From: Anaerolineales bacterium
Lineage (GTDB): Bacteria > Chloroflexota > Anaerolineae > Anaerolineales > Villigracilaceae
Assembly (NCBI GenBank): GCA_030834895.1
Contig: JAUQXA010000043.1
Span: forward strand, 33,775 to 97,774
Direction of reading: 5' to 3'
Length of the DNA: 64,000 nucleotides
A program made the translations under genes and the position numbers. Shown here one piece after another: positions 56,990 to 64,000 of this stretch; the stretch's first letter is position 1; every line of letters begins with the position of its first letter. Below the pieces are notes generated by a model. It saw only the letters and a list, made by a program, of their open reading frames with translations. It ran no database searches and was not told the origin of the DNA.

Positions 56990-58003
56990 ATGAAAACTGT
57001 TTATGCCCTTGTTCCATCATTGGGACATCAATATTCCGATCACCCTGAAGGACCAGGCAGGCTGGATGAATTGAAACCGCTGTTTGCGCGTCTCTCGAAT
57101 GCGGAACAAATCGAAGCATTGCCCGCAACAGCGGAGCAGGTGACACGGGTGCACCATCCACAGTTGATCAAAGCTGTCGAGGAAATCTGTAAAGAGGGCC
57201 CAGCGATTGTAGATTATGCTCCCACTTACGTCACGCAGACATCATATCAAGATGCATTGCTGGCGGCAGGCGGAGCGATTGCCTGTACACACGCGGTGTT
57301 GAATGGTGAGGCTAAAAATGCCTTCGCTGTTGTCCGTCCGCCGGGACATCACGCCGAGCCTGATCATGTGATGGGATTTTGCATCTTCAATAATATCGCC
57401 ATCGCGGTACGGGAGGCTCTATCCAGCGGGATGGAACGAGTAATGGTGGTGGACTTCGACGCGCACCACGGCAATGGCACGCAAGCCAACTGCATCGATG
57501 ACGAACGCTTTGGCTTCATCTCCACCCATCAATGGGGAATTTATCCCGGCACTGGCTGGCTCGAAGATGCCCCCCACGCCCGCGGACGACTGGTCAATGT
57601 GCCGCTGGATGCATTTGCTGGTGACGAGGTTTTTGCACGTGTGGCGGATGAAATCTTCCAACCCATTGTGGAGAAGTTCCGTCCGCAGATGTTGTTCGTC
57701 TCTGCCGGCTTCGACTCACATTGGAGCGACCCGCTCACTTCGCTGGGTTTATCCACGCGAGGTTTTTTCAACATCTCACAAAAACTGGTTGACCTAGCTG
57801 AGGAACACTGCTCTGGAAGGATTGTTTTTGTTTTGGAGGGCGGCTACGATCCGGTCAACCTCGCCAACGGGGCGGCGGCGGTCTTCGACGCATTGACCAG
57901 CTCGAAGTTAAGTCAGGATGTGGCTGACTCGTTCCCCCGCCGCGAGTCGGGTCATGAGTCGCGCATTGCCCAGGTTCGCAAGTGGCATGGAATCGAGTCA
58001 TAG
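56990..58003 (+). CDS. Histone deacetylase-family deacylase
   Basis: 337 residues from the ATG at 56990; the longer frame overlaps the lipoprotein gene. Class II HDAC/acetylpolyamine deacetylase signatures are present: RPPGHHAEPDHVMGFCIFNN with the paired histidines, VDFDAHHGNGTQ with zinc ligands, FVSAGFDSHWSDPL with the third zinc ligand, and FVLEGGYDP. Bacterial members deacetylate polyamines, acetoin-related compounds or proteins. The substrate is not evident from the neighbours. Confidence 0.93.
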   Translation: MKTVYALVPSLGHQYSDHPEGPGRLDELKPLFARLSNAEQIEALPATAEQVTRVHHPQLIKAVEEICKEGPAIVDYAPTYVTQTSYQDALLAAGGAIACTHAVLNGEAKNAFAVVRPPGHHAEPDHVMGFCIFNNIAIAVREALSSGMERVMVVDFDAHHGNGTQANCIDDERFGFISTHQWGIYPGTGWLEDAPHARGRLVNVPLDAFAGDEVFARVADEIFQPIVEKFRPQMLFVSAGFDSHWSDPLTSLGLSTRGFFNISQKLVDLAEEHCSGRIVFVLEGGYDPVNLANGAAAVFDALTSSKLSQDVADSFPRRESGHESRIAQVRKWHGIES

Positions 58004-58071
58004 GAAAATTGGGCGGTGGAAACGGGGGCGATTTGTTGTAAACTTTCAGAATAAATTCAAAAGGAGATCAT

Positions 58072-60078
58072 ATGAAAAAGAGGCTTGTGTTTTTATCGGT
58101 AGTTGTCATATTCATCATGGCTTGCAATTTTCTGTTTCCAACACCGACGCCAGAAGTGACCAGTGTGCCGGTGACTGAACCACCCACAACTGGTGGAATT
58201 TCAGCAAAGCTCGATGAGTTGGGCGGTGTGCCATGCGACGAAAATCCGGACTTTACCTGTGTCACCATTCAGGTTCCGCTCAATCATTTTGATCCCTCCA
58301 ACACCGAGACGTTGGATGTCGTCTTTGCAGTTTCCCCGGCCACAGGCGAGCGCAAAGGCATGTTTGTGCAAGCCTTTCCGGGCGGACCGGGGGGCGAGGG
58401 AATCAGTTCAGGCGGTTTGAGCTGGTTCTCCGAAGGCATACTCGAACATTATGACATCGTTTATTTCGACCAGCGCGGAATCGGCCTATCGAATCCGTTG
58501 GCCTGTCCCAAGGCATATGCGGCTGATTTTATGGAGTATTTGAATTCGTCAGATCAAGCAGGCGTTGAAGGTCTTGACACCCCCGAAGAACAACAGAAAG
58601 CCATTGACGACTCCCGCAAATACGCTGAAGACTGTGTCGCCGAGATTGGGATCGAACCTGCCAAACTGTCCTTCTTTGGCACTGATCAGGTTGCAGAGGA
58701 CATCGAATCATTCCGTCAAGCGATTGGCGATGACAAGTTCATGCTGTATGGCGTCAGTTATGGCACTGCCGTCGCGCAGACCTACGCCGCCGCGCACCCT
58801 GACCACCTTTCGGGTTTGATCCTCGACGGCACCATCGACCTGACATTGAATGGCGAGCAAGGTTCGCTTTCACAGGAAAAGGCCTTCGATAAAGTTCTGG
58901 TTGCCACGCTCGAAGCCTGCAATGCAGACAAATTATGCGCCGCTGACATGGGTGGAGAGGCAGTGGCAGTGTATGACAAGCTTGCCAAACAGACTTCAGA
59001 AAGCCCGGTCTCGTATGAATTCCCCCTGCCATCGGGAGAAAAAGTCAAACGCACCTTTACGTTCAATCAATGGGAATATACGGCCGCCTATCAGATGTAC
59101 TCCCTGAGTGGCAGGATGTTGTATCTGCGCGCCCTGGCCGCCGCCAATCGCGGGGACTTCATTCCAATGGCGCGGCTGGCTTATCAGCAAATGACGGTTG
59201 ATCCTGTCAACTTTGAATACATTGGCGACGACACCTTCTCTGACACGATGTTCAATGGTGTGCTGTGCACTGACGATTCCTTCTTCTCGGGCACGCAGGA
59301 GGAGAAGATTGCCAGGACCATCGAAGCAGGACAGGCGTCAAATGGAACCGTGCCCAGACTCGATGGCAGTGTATACACGGGTTTGGACTGCGCCTTTTGG
59401 CCCAGCTCTCCAACGGAAGTCGTCACAACCGAGCCGTTGGTCGCCGAAGGCGTGCCCACTTTTGTGTTGAACGCCACCCTCGACCCGGCCACCCCGTTCG
59501 AGGAAGGCGAGGCGGTATTTGACAGGCTTGCGGATGGATATCATCTCTACGTCGAAGGCGGACGCCACTCCATTTATGGCTGGGGTTACGACTGCCCGGA
59601 CAATTACATTACCGATTTCATGGTGGATGGCACACTCCCCGCCGAACGTGAAATCGTCTGTGAGGATTGGGGCACGGACGTGACCCGCGCTTATGAGCCT
59701 CTCAGCAAGCAAAATGCGGGAGACTATGCAGATGTGCTGGGGACCTTCCAGGCAATCGATACTGAGATACAACTCCAACCGGAATACTTCTACGGCTTGT
59801 TCACCGAGGATGTTTCAGTCGCCTGTACCTTTGGTGGGTCGTTCACTTTTGGTCCCGGCGATGCGGGCGAAGCATACACCTTTGACAAGTGTGAATACGT
59901 CAAAGGGTTCGCGCTCACGGGCAGTGGCAGTTATGATTACGACACCAGCATCATCACCTACGACACACAGGTCACCGGCGTGAAGGAAGGAAGTCTGGTT
60001 TACACCGATGATCTTGCAAACGGCACATTCTCCGTCAAGGGGGAATATGGCGGCGAGACGATAGACCTTTCGCAGTGA
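58072..60078 (+). CDS. Lipoprotein alpha/beta hydrolase, tripeptidyl aminopeptidase-like
   Basis: 668 residues with AGGAG before the ATG. A lipobox VIFIMAC and a TPTPE stalk place it on the outer face. The hydrolase core has FPGGPGGEG (oxyanion region), YFDQRGIGLSNP, the nucleophile elbow LYGVSYGTAVAQ, an Asp in LNATLDPATPFEEG and a His in VEGGRHSIYG. These match SCO7095/TAP-like peptidases. The last 130 residues, after the TAP-like domain, are an extra beta-rich piece (FTFGPGDAGEAYTFDKCEY). It probably cleaves peptides outside the cell. Confidence 0.85.
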   Translation: MKKRLVFLSVVVIFIMACNFLFPTPTPEVTSVPVTEPPTTGGISAKLDELGGVPCDENPDFTCVTIQVPLNHFDPSNTETLDVVFAVSPATGERKGMFVQAFPGGPGGEGISSGGLSWFSEGILEHYDIVYFDQRGIGLSNPLACPKAYAADFMEYLNSSDQAGVEGLDTPEEQQKAIDDSRKYAEDCVAEIGIEPAKLSFFGTDQVAEDIESFRQAIGDDKFMLYGVSYGTAVAQTYAAAHPDHLSGLILDGTIDLTLNGEQGSLSQEKAFDKVLVATLEACNADKLCAADMGGEAVAVYDKLAKQTSESPVSYEFPLPSGEKVKRTFTFNQWEYTAAYQMYSLSGRMLYLRALAAANRGDFIPMARLAYQQMTVDPVNFEYIGDDTFSDTMFNGVLCTDDSFFSGTQEEKIARTIEAGQASNGTVPRLDGSVYTGLDCAFWPSSPTEVVTTEPLVAEGVPTFVLNATLDPATPFEEGEAVFDRLADGYHLYVEGGRHSIYGWGYDCPDNYITDFMVDGTLPAEREIVCEDWGTDVTRAYEPLSKQNAGDYADVLGTFQAIDTEIQLQPEYFYGLFTEDVSVACTFGGSFTFGPGDAGEAYTFDKCEYVKGFALTGSGSYDYDTSIITYDTQVTGVKEGSLVYTDDLANGTFSVKGEYGGETIDLSQ

Positions 60079-60097
60079 ATACCCGTATATGACGATC

Positions 60098-60128
60098 AAG
60101 CCTTCGAGGAAACTCGGAGGCTTTTTGA
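60098..60128 (+). terminator. Terminator after the hydrolase
   Basis: AAGCCTTCGAG, loop GAAA, CTCGGAGGCTT, then TTTGATT. Confidence 0.85.
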
Positions 60129-60217
60129 TTCGCATGAAACCGAAACTTCCGAACTACCGACATCTCTACCATTTCAATGTAAAATTACCGCGTATCTGGA
60201 ATCAGCAAGGAGCAGAA

Positions 60218-61264
60218 ATGGAAAAGAACGAAAACCGGAAATTCGTGGAACTCGAGTGGGTATGTCCCAACTGCAATAGCAGAAATGGGGGTTCAAGGAA
60301 GACCTGTCGAAGTTGCGGCGCGGCCCAGCCCGATGAGGTCAAATTCCAGCGCGCGGCGGATGAAAAGATTGTCAACGACGAAAAGGCCGTGGCAGCCGCC
60401 AAAGCCGGCGCGGATATCCACTGCGGATTCTGTGGAACACGCAATCCTGCCACAGCAACCACCTGTTCGCAATGCGGCGGCGATTTGAAGGAAGGCAGGA
60501 AGCGCCAGGCTGGTCAGGTTTTAAAGGCCGCTCCACCCCCGCCCAAGGCAATCACTTGTACCAACTGCGGAACCGAAAACCCCGGGACAGCCAACGTCTG
60601 CAAGCAGTGCGGCGCTCCCTTGCAACAAGCCGTTCCTACGCCTGCGCCCGCACAGGACCCATTAAAGCCAGCGGCTCCTGCCAAAAAGGTCAATTGGTGG
60701 ATACTCGGCGGTATCGGCGCGTTACTCATGATCTGCTGTATCGCCGCCATTCTGTTTTTTGTCATCCCGTCGAAATCCGTCCAAGGGACAGTGATCGACC
60801 TTCAGTGGCAGACCTCGGTGGCGGTGCAGGAAATCCGCCCTGTAAATTATTCCAACGAACGCGGCAGTCCGCCATCCAACGCGTATAACGTTTCATGTCA
60901 CACCGAAAGCCAGGAAGTGTGTGAAGAAAAAACGGTCGATCAGGGAAACGGCTACGCTGAAATCGTGAAGGAGTGTCACACAGAAAGCGAGCAATATTGC
61001 GATTACACCCTCGATGAGTGGGCGACCATCCAAACCTTCGATTTGAGCGGCAATGACAACTACCCCGTTTACGAAAATCCCAGCATAACCAGCGACCAGC
61101 GGATCGAAGAATCCAACAATGCCCTGAGTGTGACTTTCAGCACTTCTGATGGGTTAAAGGAATACACGCCAGACTCGGTCAGCGAATTTCAGCAATACGA
61201 AATCGGCAGTGTGTGGACTTTGAAAATGAACGCGGCAGGCGGCATCTTGAGCGTGGAACCCTAG
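60218..61264 (+). CDS. Triple zinc-ribbon membrane protein with Cys-rich outer domain
   Basis: 348 residues from the ATG at 60218 (AAGGAG upstream). Three zinc ribbons precede the membrane: CPNCNSRNGG..CRSCG, CGFCGTRNPA..CSQCG and CTNCGTENPG..CKQCG. One transmembrane segment (about 167-189) follows a Pro-rich linker. The outer part of about 155 residues holds two similar blocks, SCHTESQEVCEEK and ECHTESEQYCDY, suggesting paired disulfides. The family is not recognised. The cytoplasmic ribbons may bind protein or nucleic acid partners. Confidence 0.7.
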   Translation: MEKNENRKFVELEWVCPNCNSRNGGSRKTCRSCGAAQPDEVKFQRAADEKIVNDEKAVAAAKAGADIHCGFCGTRNPATATTCSQCGGDLKEGRKRQAGQVLKAAPPPPKAITCTNCGTENPGTANVCKQCGAPLQQAVPTPAPAQDPLKPAAPAKKVNWWILGGIGALLMICCIAAILFFVIPSKSVQGTVIDLQWQTSVAVQEIRPVNYSNERGSPPSNAYNVSCHTESQEVCEEKTVDQGNGYAEIVKECHTESEQYCDYTLDEWATIQTFDLSGNDNYPVYENPSITSDQRIEESNNALSVTFSTSDGLKEYTPDSVSEFQQYEIGSVWTLKMNAAGGILSVEP

Positions 61265-61288
61265 ATCGCCAATTTACAACCGGAGAAG

Positions 61289-61318
61289 ATTCCCGTGAAA
61301 AAGCGGGAATTTTTTTGA
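61289..61318 (+). terminator. Terminator after the zinc-ribbon gene
   Basis: ATTCCCG and CGGGAAT around TGAAAAAG, then seven T. Confidence 0.85.
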
Positions 61319-61386
61319 TTCCCTGTCGTGACACATCGGTTTATAATTCCTGCAAAAATCTCCCTGACCGAAGCAGAAAACATTTC

Positions 61387-62304
61387 ATGTCTTTCAACGA
61401 GCTTTTAACAACCTTTGCCAATAACCTGCTGCCCATTCTCCTCGTCAGCGGCGCAGGATTTTTGCTTGGCAAACTGCTCACTGTGGATTCCCGTTCGCTT
61501 GGACGTGTGGTTTTTTATGTTTTCAGCCCACTGCTTGTATTCGACATGATGATTAAAAGTACGTTGAGCCCACGTCAGGCGTTGACCACAGTCGCTTTTA
61601 CAGTCTCATTCATTGCCGTGATGGGACTGTTGGCCTTCCTGCTCGGCAAACTGCTTCGGCTTGAAAGACCGTATTTGTTGGCAGTCATTCTGACCGTTGC
61701 ATTCGGCAATACAGGCAATTATGGACTGCCGCTGACCAAATTCGCCTTTGGAGATGAAGCGTTGTCAGCGGCGACATTGTTCTTTGTGACCACGACCATT
61801 TTGTTCAACACTGCCGGCGTGGTAATTGCCTCTCTCGGACACATGGATTTCAAATCCGCTGTGCTTGGGTTGTTCAAGGTTCCCGTGGTTTATGGCGCGG
61901 TCCTGGCACTGCTTTTCAAATGGACTGGAACCCAGCTATTTTTGCCCATTTCACGTACAATTGAGATAGCCGCAAATGGTTCCATCCCTGTGATGCTGGT
62001 CCTGCTCGGTTTGGAATTGACCCGAATCCAATGGTCGCACAGTTTTCGGGCGTTGGGACTGGGTGTCTTGATCAAACTCCTGCTTGGTCCGCTGACGGGG
62101 TTGCTGCTGGCGGGTCTTTTCGGTATGCAAGGCGCGGCCCGGCAGGGAAATGTGCTGGAGGCCGCAATGCCTGCGGCGGTTTCCACAACTGTCGTGGCAA
62201 CCGAATACAAACTGGAGCCGGCGCTTGTGACGGCAATCGTCTTTCTTGGCACGGTGTTGAGTCCGCTGACACTGACGCCGTTGATCGTTTATTTGGCGAG
62301 GTAA
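61387..62304 (+). CDS. AEC (auxin efflux carrier) family transporter
   Basis: 305 residues from the ATG at 61387; the longer frame overlaps the zinc-ribbon gene and its terminator. Ten hydrophobic segments lie in two inverted halves. Family features include FYVFSPLLVFDMMIKSTLS, AFGNTGNYGLPLTKFAFG and the C-terminal AAMPAAVSTTVVATEY. Bacterial AEC proteins export or exchange small organic acids such as malate. The MA-type peptidase gene follows after 4 bases, so the two are cotranscribed. Confidence 0.9.
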   Translation: MSFNELLTTFANNLLPILLVSGAGFLLGKLLTVDSRSLGRVVFYVFSPLLVFDMMIKSTLSPRQALTTVAFTVSFIAVMGLLAFLLGKLLRLERPYLLAVILTVAFGNTGNYGLPLTKFAFGDEALSAATLFFVTTTILFNTAGVVIASLGHMDFKSAVLGLFKVPVVYGAVLALLFKWTGTQLFLPISRTIEIAANGSIPVMLVLLGLELTRIQWSHSFRALGLGVLIKLLLGPLTGLLLAGLFGMQGAARQGNVLEAAMPAAVSTTVVATEYKLEPALVTAIVFLGTVLSPLTLTPLIVYLAR

Positions 62305-62308
62305 CAAA

Positions 62309-63544
62309 ATGTCTCATCCACGCAAACTCGTTTTCAGGATGGTTATGATCCTGCTGATGGTTGTATCCATTCCATTGAGCGCGTCCCAGGCCCAGGGCGG
62401 GATCACCGTGGAAGATGCTACAGTGGCTGTCAATTTTGGGCAGTCCATCACGTTTACGGCAAAGATCAAAACCTCGACCCCCATCCAACAGGCTTCGCTT
62501 CTTTTTCGCGGCGTCCACGAAACCGTGACACGAGTTGAGACAGTGCAGGTGGCAGAGGATGGATCGGTCAGTTTCACCTACGACGCATCACTGAACGTTT
62601 TCCCACCATTCAGTCAGATCGTTTTTTGGTTCCAGGCCACGCTTGCAGACGGTCAGACCTACACCAGCGCGCCGATCACATTCCTGTATGGCGATAACCG
62701 TTTCCCATGGCGGGAAATGACACAAGGCAACCTGACTGTGCATTGGTACGCCGGGGATGACTCTTTTGGCGTCTCAGCACTGAACGCGGCCGGAGCAGGG
62801 ATGCTGGCGATGAGCGAGGTCATACCCATCTCACTGACCGAGCCTGTCAACATTTATATCTATTCCAACGTGACCGACTTGCAAAACACATTGATGTTGG
62901 GGGGCGAGGAATGGGTGGGCGGGCATGCCAACCCGGAACTTGGAGTGGTATTGGTTGCGGTTGCTCCGGGCTTGGGCCAGTCCGTTGAAATGGAGTCGGA
63001 AATCCCCCACGAACTGGCGCATGTAATGTTGTATCGCTCGCTTGGCAACAAATACGACAACCAACCGGCCTGGTTGCTGGAAGGCATTGCTGCCATGGTG
63101 GAGCGTTATCCAAACCCGGAGTATGCGCGTGCGTTGGAAATCGCAAGCCAAAACAATTCCCTGCTGGCGTTTGAGGACCTGTGTACCTCCTTCCCCGCCG
63201 ACGCCGGGAGCGCCTCCTTGGCCTATGCCCAATCCCAATCTTTTGTGACATACATTCGCAAAACCTACGGCACATCGGGATTGGGACGCCTGACCACAGC
63301 CTACGGTGACGGAATCCTTGATGACGCCTTTTGCGAGCTTGGGGCGACGAATGCGCTTGGCACCCCGCTCGGCCAACTGGACTCACGCTGGCGTGAAAAC
63401 GTGCTGGGACAAAACACCGCGGGGGTGGCGGCGCGCAACCTTTTACCTTTCATCCTGTTAATGCTTTTGGTGCTGGTCGTCCCGATCTGGGGCGCAATTG
63501 ACCTGCTGCTCCAAAGGAGAAAACGTGCAAACCAATCCAAGTGA
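62309..63544 (+). CDS. Peptidase MA-like secreted metallopeptidase
   Basis: 411 residues. A signal peptide (LLMVVSIPLSASQA) leads to a beta-rich domain and then the gluzincin part: IPHELAHVMLY gives HExxH as HELAH, and WLLEGIAAMVE supplies the downstream glutamate ligand. A C-terminal membrane anchor (LLPFILLMLLVLVVPIWGAI) with a basic tail holds it on the outer face. Similar MA-like proteins are common in Chloroflexota; the substrate is unknown. The acylphosphatase gene overlaps its last 20 bases. Confidence 0.85.
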   Translation: MSHPRKLVFRMVMILLMVVSIPLSASQAQGGITVEDATVAVNFGQSITFTAKIKTSTPIQQASLLFRGVHETVTRVETVQVAEDGSVSFTYDASLNVFPPFSQIVFWFQATLADGQTYTSAPITFLYGDNRFPWREMTQGNLTVHWYAGDDSFGVSALNAAGAGMLAMSEVIPISLTEPVNIYIYSNVTDLQNTLMLGGEEWVGGHANPELGVVLVAVAPGLGQSVEMESEIPHELAHVMLYRSLGNKYDNQPAWLLEGIAAMVERYPNPEYARALEIASQNNSLLAFEDLCTSFPADAGSASLAYAQSQSFVTYIRKTYGTSGLGRLTTAYGDGILDDAFCELGATNALGTPLGQLDSRWRENVLGQNTAGVAARNLLPFILLMLLVLVVPIWGAIDLLLQRRKRANQSK

Positions 63545-63824
63545 GATCATACGCGTTCACATCTGGGTCAAGGGACGGGTGCAAGGCGTGGGCTTTCGCG
63601 CGCACGTGGAATATCACGCCCTGGAAATCGATGTAATGGGCTGGGTGCGAAACGTTGGCTGGGACACGGTGGAGACAGTGGCAGAAGGCACCCACCAGCA
63701 GATTGACCAATTCGTCGAAATGGTAAAGACTGGACCAAGCGCATCGCGAGTGGACGAGGCGCGCATTGAATATGAGCCTCCCACAGGATACTTAAACGGA
63801 TTTACCGTCAAACACAGTATGTAG
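63525..63824 (+). CDS. acyP: Acylphosphatase
   Basis: 99 residues from the GTG at 63525, which has GGAG five bases upstream; the ATG at 63498 lies inside the peptidase gene. The family motif is VKGRVQGVGFRAHVEYHA, with the catalytic arginine, and GWVRNVGWDTVETVAEG supplies the asparagine (N in VRN). It hydrolyses acyl phosphates such as carbamoyl phosphate. Overlap with the peptidase gene implies coupled translation. Confidence 0.93.
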   Translation: MQTNPSEIIRVHIWVKGRVQGVGFRAHVEYHALEIDVMGWVRNVGWDTVETVAEGTHQQIDQFVEMVKTGPSASRVDEARIEYEPPTGYLNGFTVKHSM

Positions 63825-63843
63825 CTGTTATGTCGCGTCCAGC

Positions 63844-63984
63844 GTAACTCAAGAAAGACAAACGTTTTTGGGGATCAAATAGCCTCCTTTTGTGACTAAA
63901 TTATGGGAAATGGCTTCAAGTGGATATACTGAATCCAGAGTATCTCAAGAATGCGGAGATATCATCCACCGTAACTCAAGAAAG
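63844..63984 (+). repeat. Three copies of GTAACTCAAGAAAG
   Basis: Exact copies at 63844-63857 and 63971-63984, and a variant GTATCTCAAGAATG at 63940-63953. The last copy runs into the AAAGGAG site of the gene starting at 63996. Confidence 0.6.
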
Positions 63985-63995
63985 GAGCCTTTTCC

Positions 63996-64000
63996 ATGAG
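63996..64000 (+). CDS. Start of a gene cut by the window end
   Basis: AAAGGAG followed after eight bases by ATG at 63996 looks like a translation start. Only the first codon and two bases are inside the window, so nothing can be said about the product. Confidence 0.4.

Overview
The window looks like chromosomal DNA of a Chloroflexota bacterium, most probably class Anaerolineae. Pointers are the many lipoproteins and membrane proteins with Pro/Thr-rich stalks, a topoisomerase I with an extra N-terminal zinc ribbon, the neighbourhood rpmB / Asp23 / fakA, a TIR-WD40 protein, and several families of short palindromic intergenic repeats. The assignment rests on gene content only. I saw no rRNA, tRNA, CRISPR array, insertion sequence or phage gene.

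Layout. 1-2.4 kb: end of greA, an SH3-like membrane protein, a DUF971 protein and a phosphoesterase. 2.5-10.6 kb: a compact four-gene operon (C39-like peptidase with three SH3 modules; TIR-TM-WD40; four-TM SLATT/DUF4231-like protein; deoxyribosyltransferase-like domain + TPR + SLOG-like domain) closed by a strong terminator. It resembles a nucleotide/NAD-centred conflict or signalling system and is the best candidate for an undescribed system. 10.6-22.8 kb: small metabolic and membrane genes, coaD, recG, the DegV/FakA fatty-acid kinase parts, an autoregulated PadR-HAAS pair, rpmB and rpe. 22.8-25 kb: a membrane protein beside decayed fragments of rpe and of an acyltransferase, then a Ser/Thr kinase. 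26-27 kb: lactate dehydrogenase behind a Rex-like operator. 28-36 kb: methyltransferase, topA, GDP-mannose pyrophosphorylase, dprA, and rpsP-khpA-rimM. 36-42 kb: gmd, a Nudix hydrolase, ffh and an MFS carrier.

42-56 kb is a surface-glycan region: NeuB-like synthase, a NeuA-HAD fusion, an SDR and a Gfo/Idh/MocA oxidoreductase of the kind found in nonulosonic-acid loci, a capsule-type transferase, two polytopic glycosyltransferase-like proteins, two sulfotransferases and a fused ATP sulfurylase/APS kinase. Together these could make a sulfated, nonulosonate-containing polymer. 56-64 kb holds lipoproteins, an HDAC-family deacylase, a secreted peptidase-like hydrolase, a zinc-ribbon membrane protein, an AEC transporter, an MA-type peptidase, an acylphosphatase, and the first codon of a gene that runs off the end.

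Several genes lie in minus-strand runs with good Shine-Dalgarno sites, and most units end in clear hairpin terminators. Two intergenic spacers carry the same two-hairpin element with compensatory stem changes and identical loops, which looks like a structured RNA or mobile repeat.
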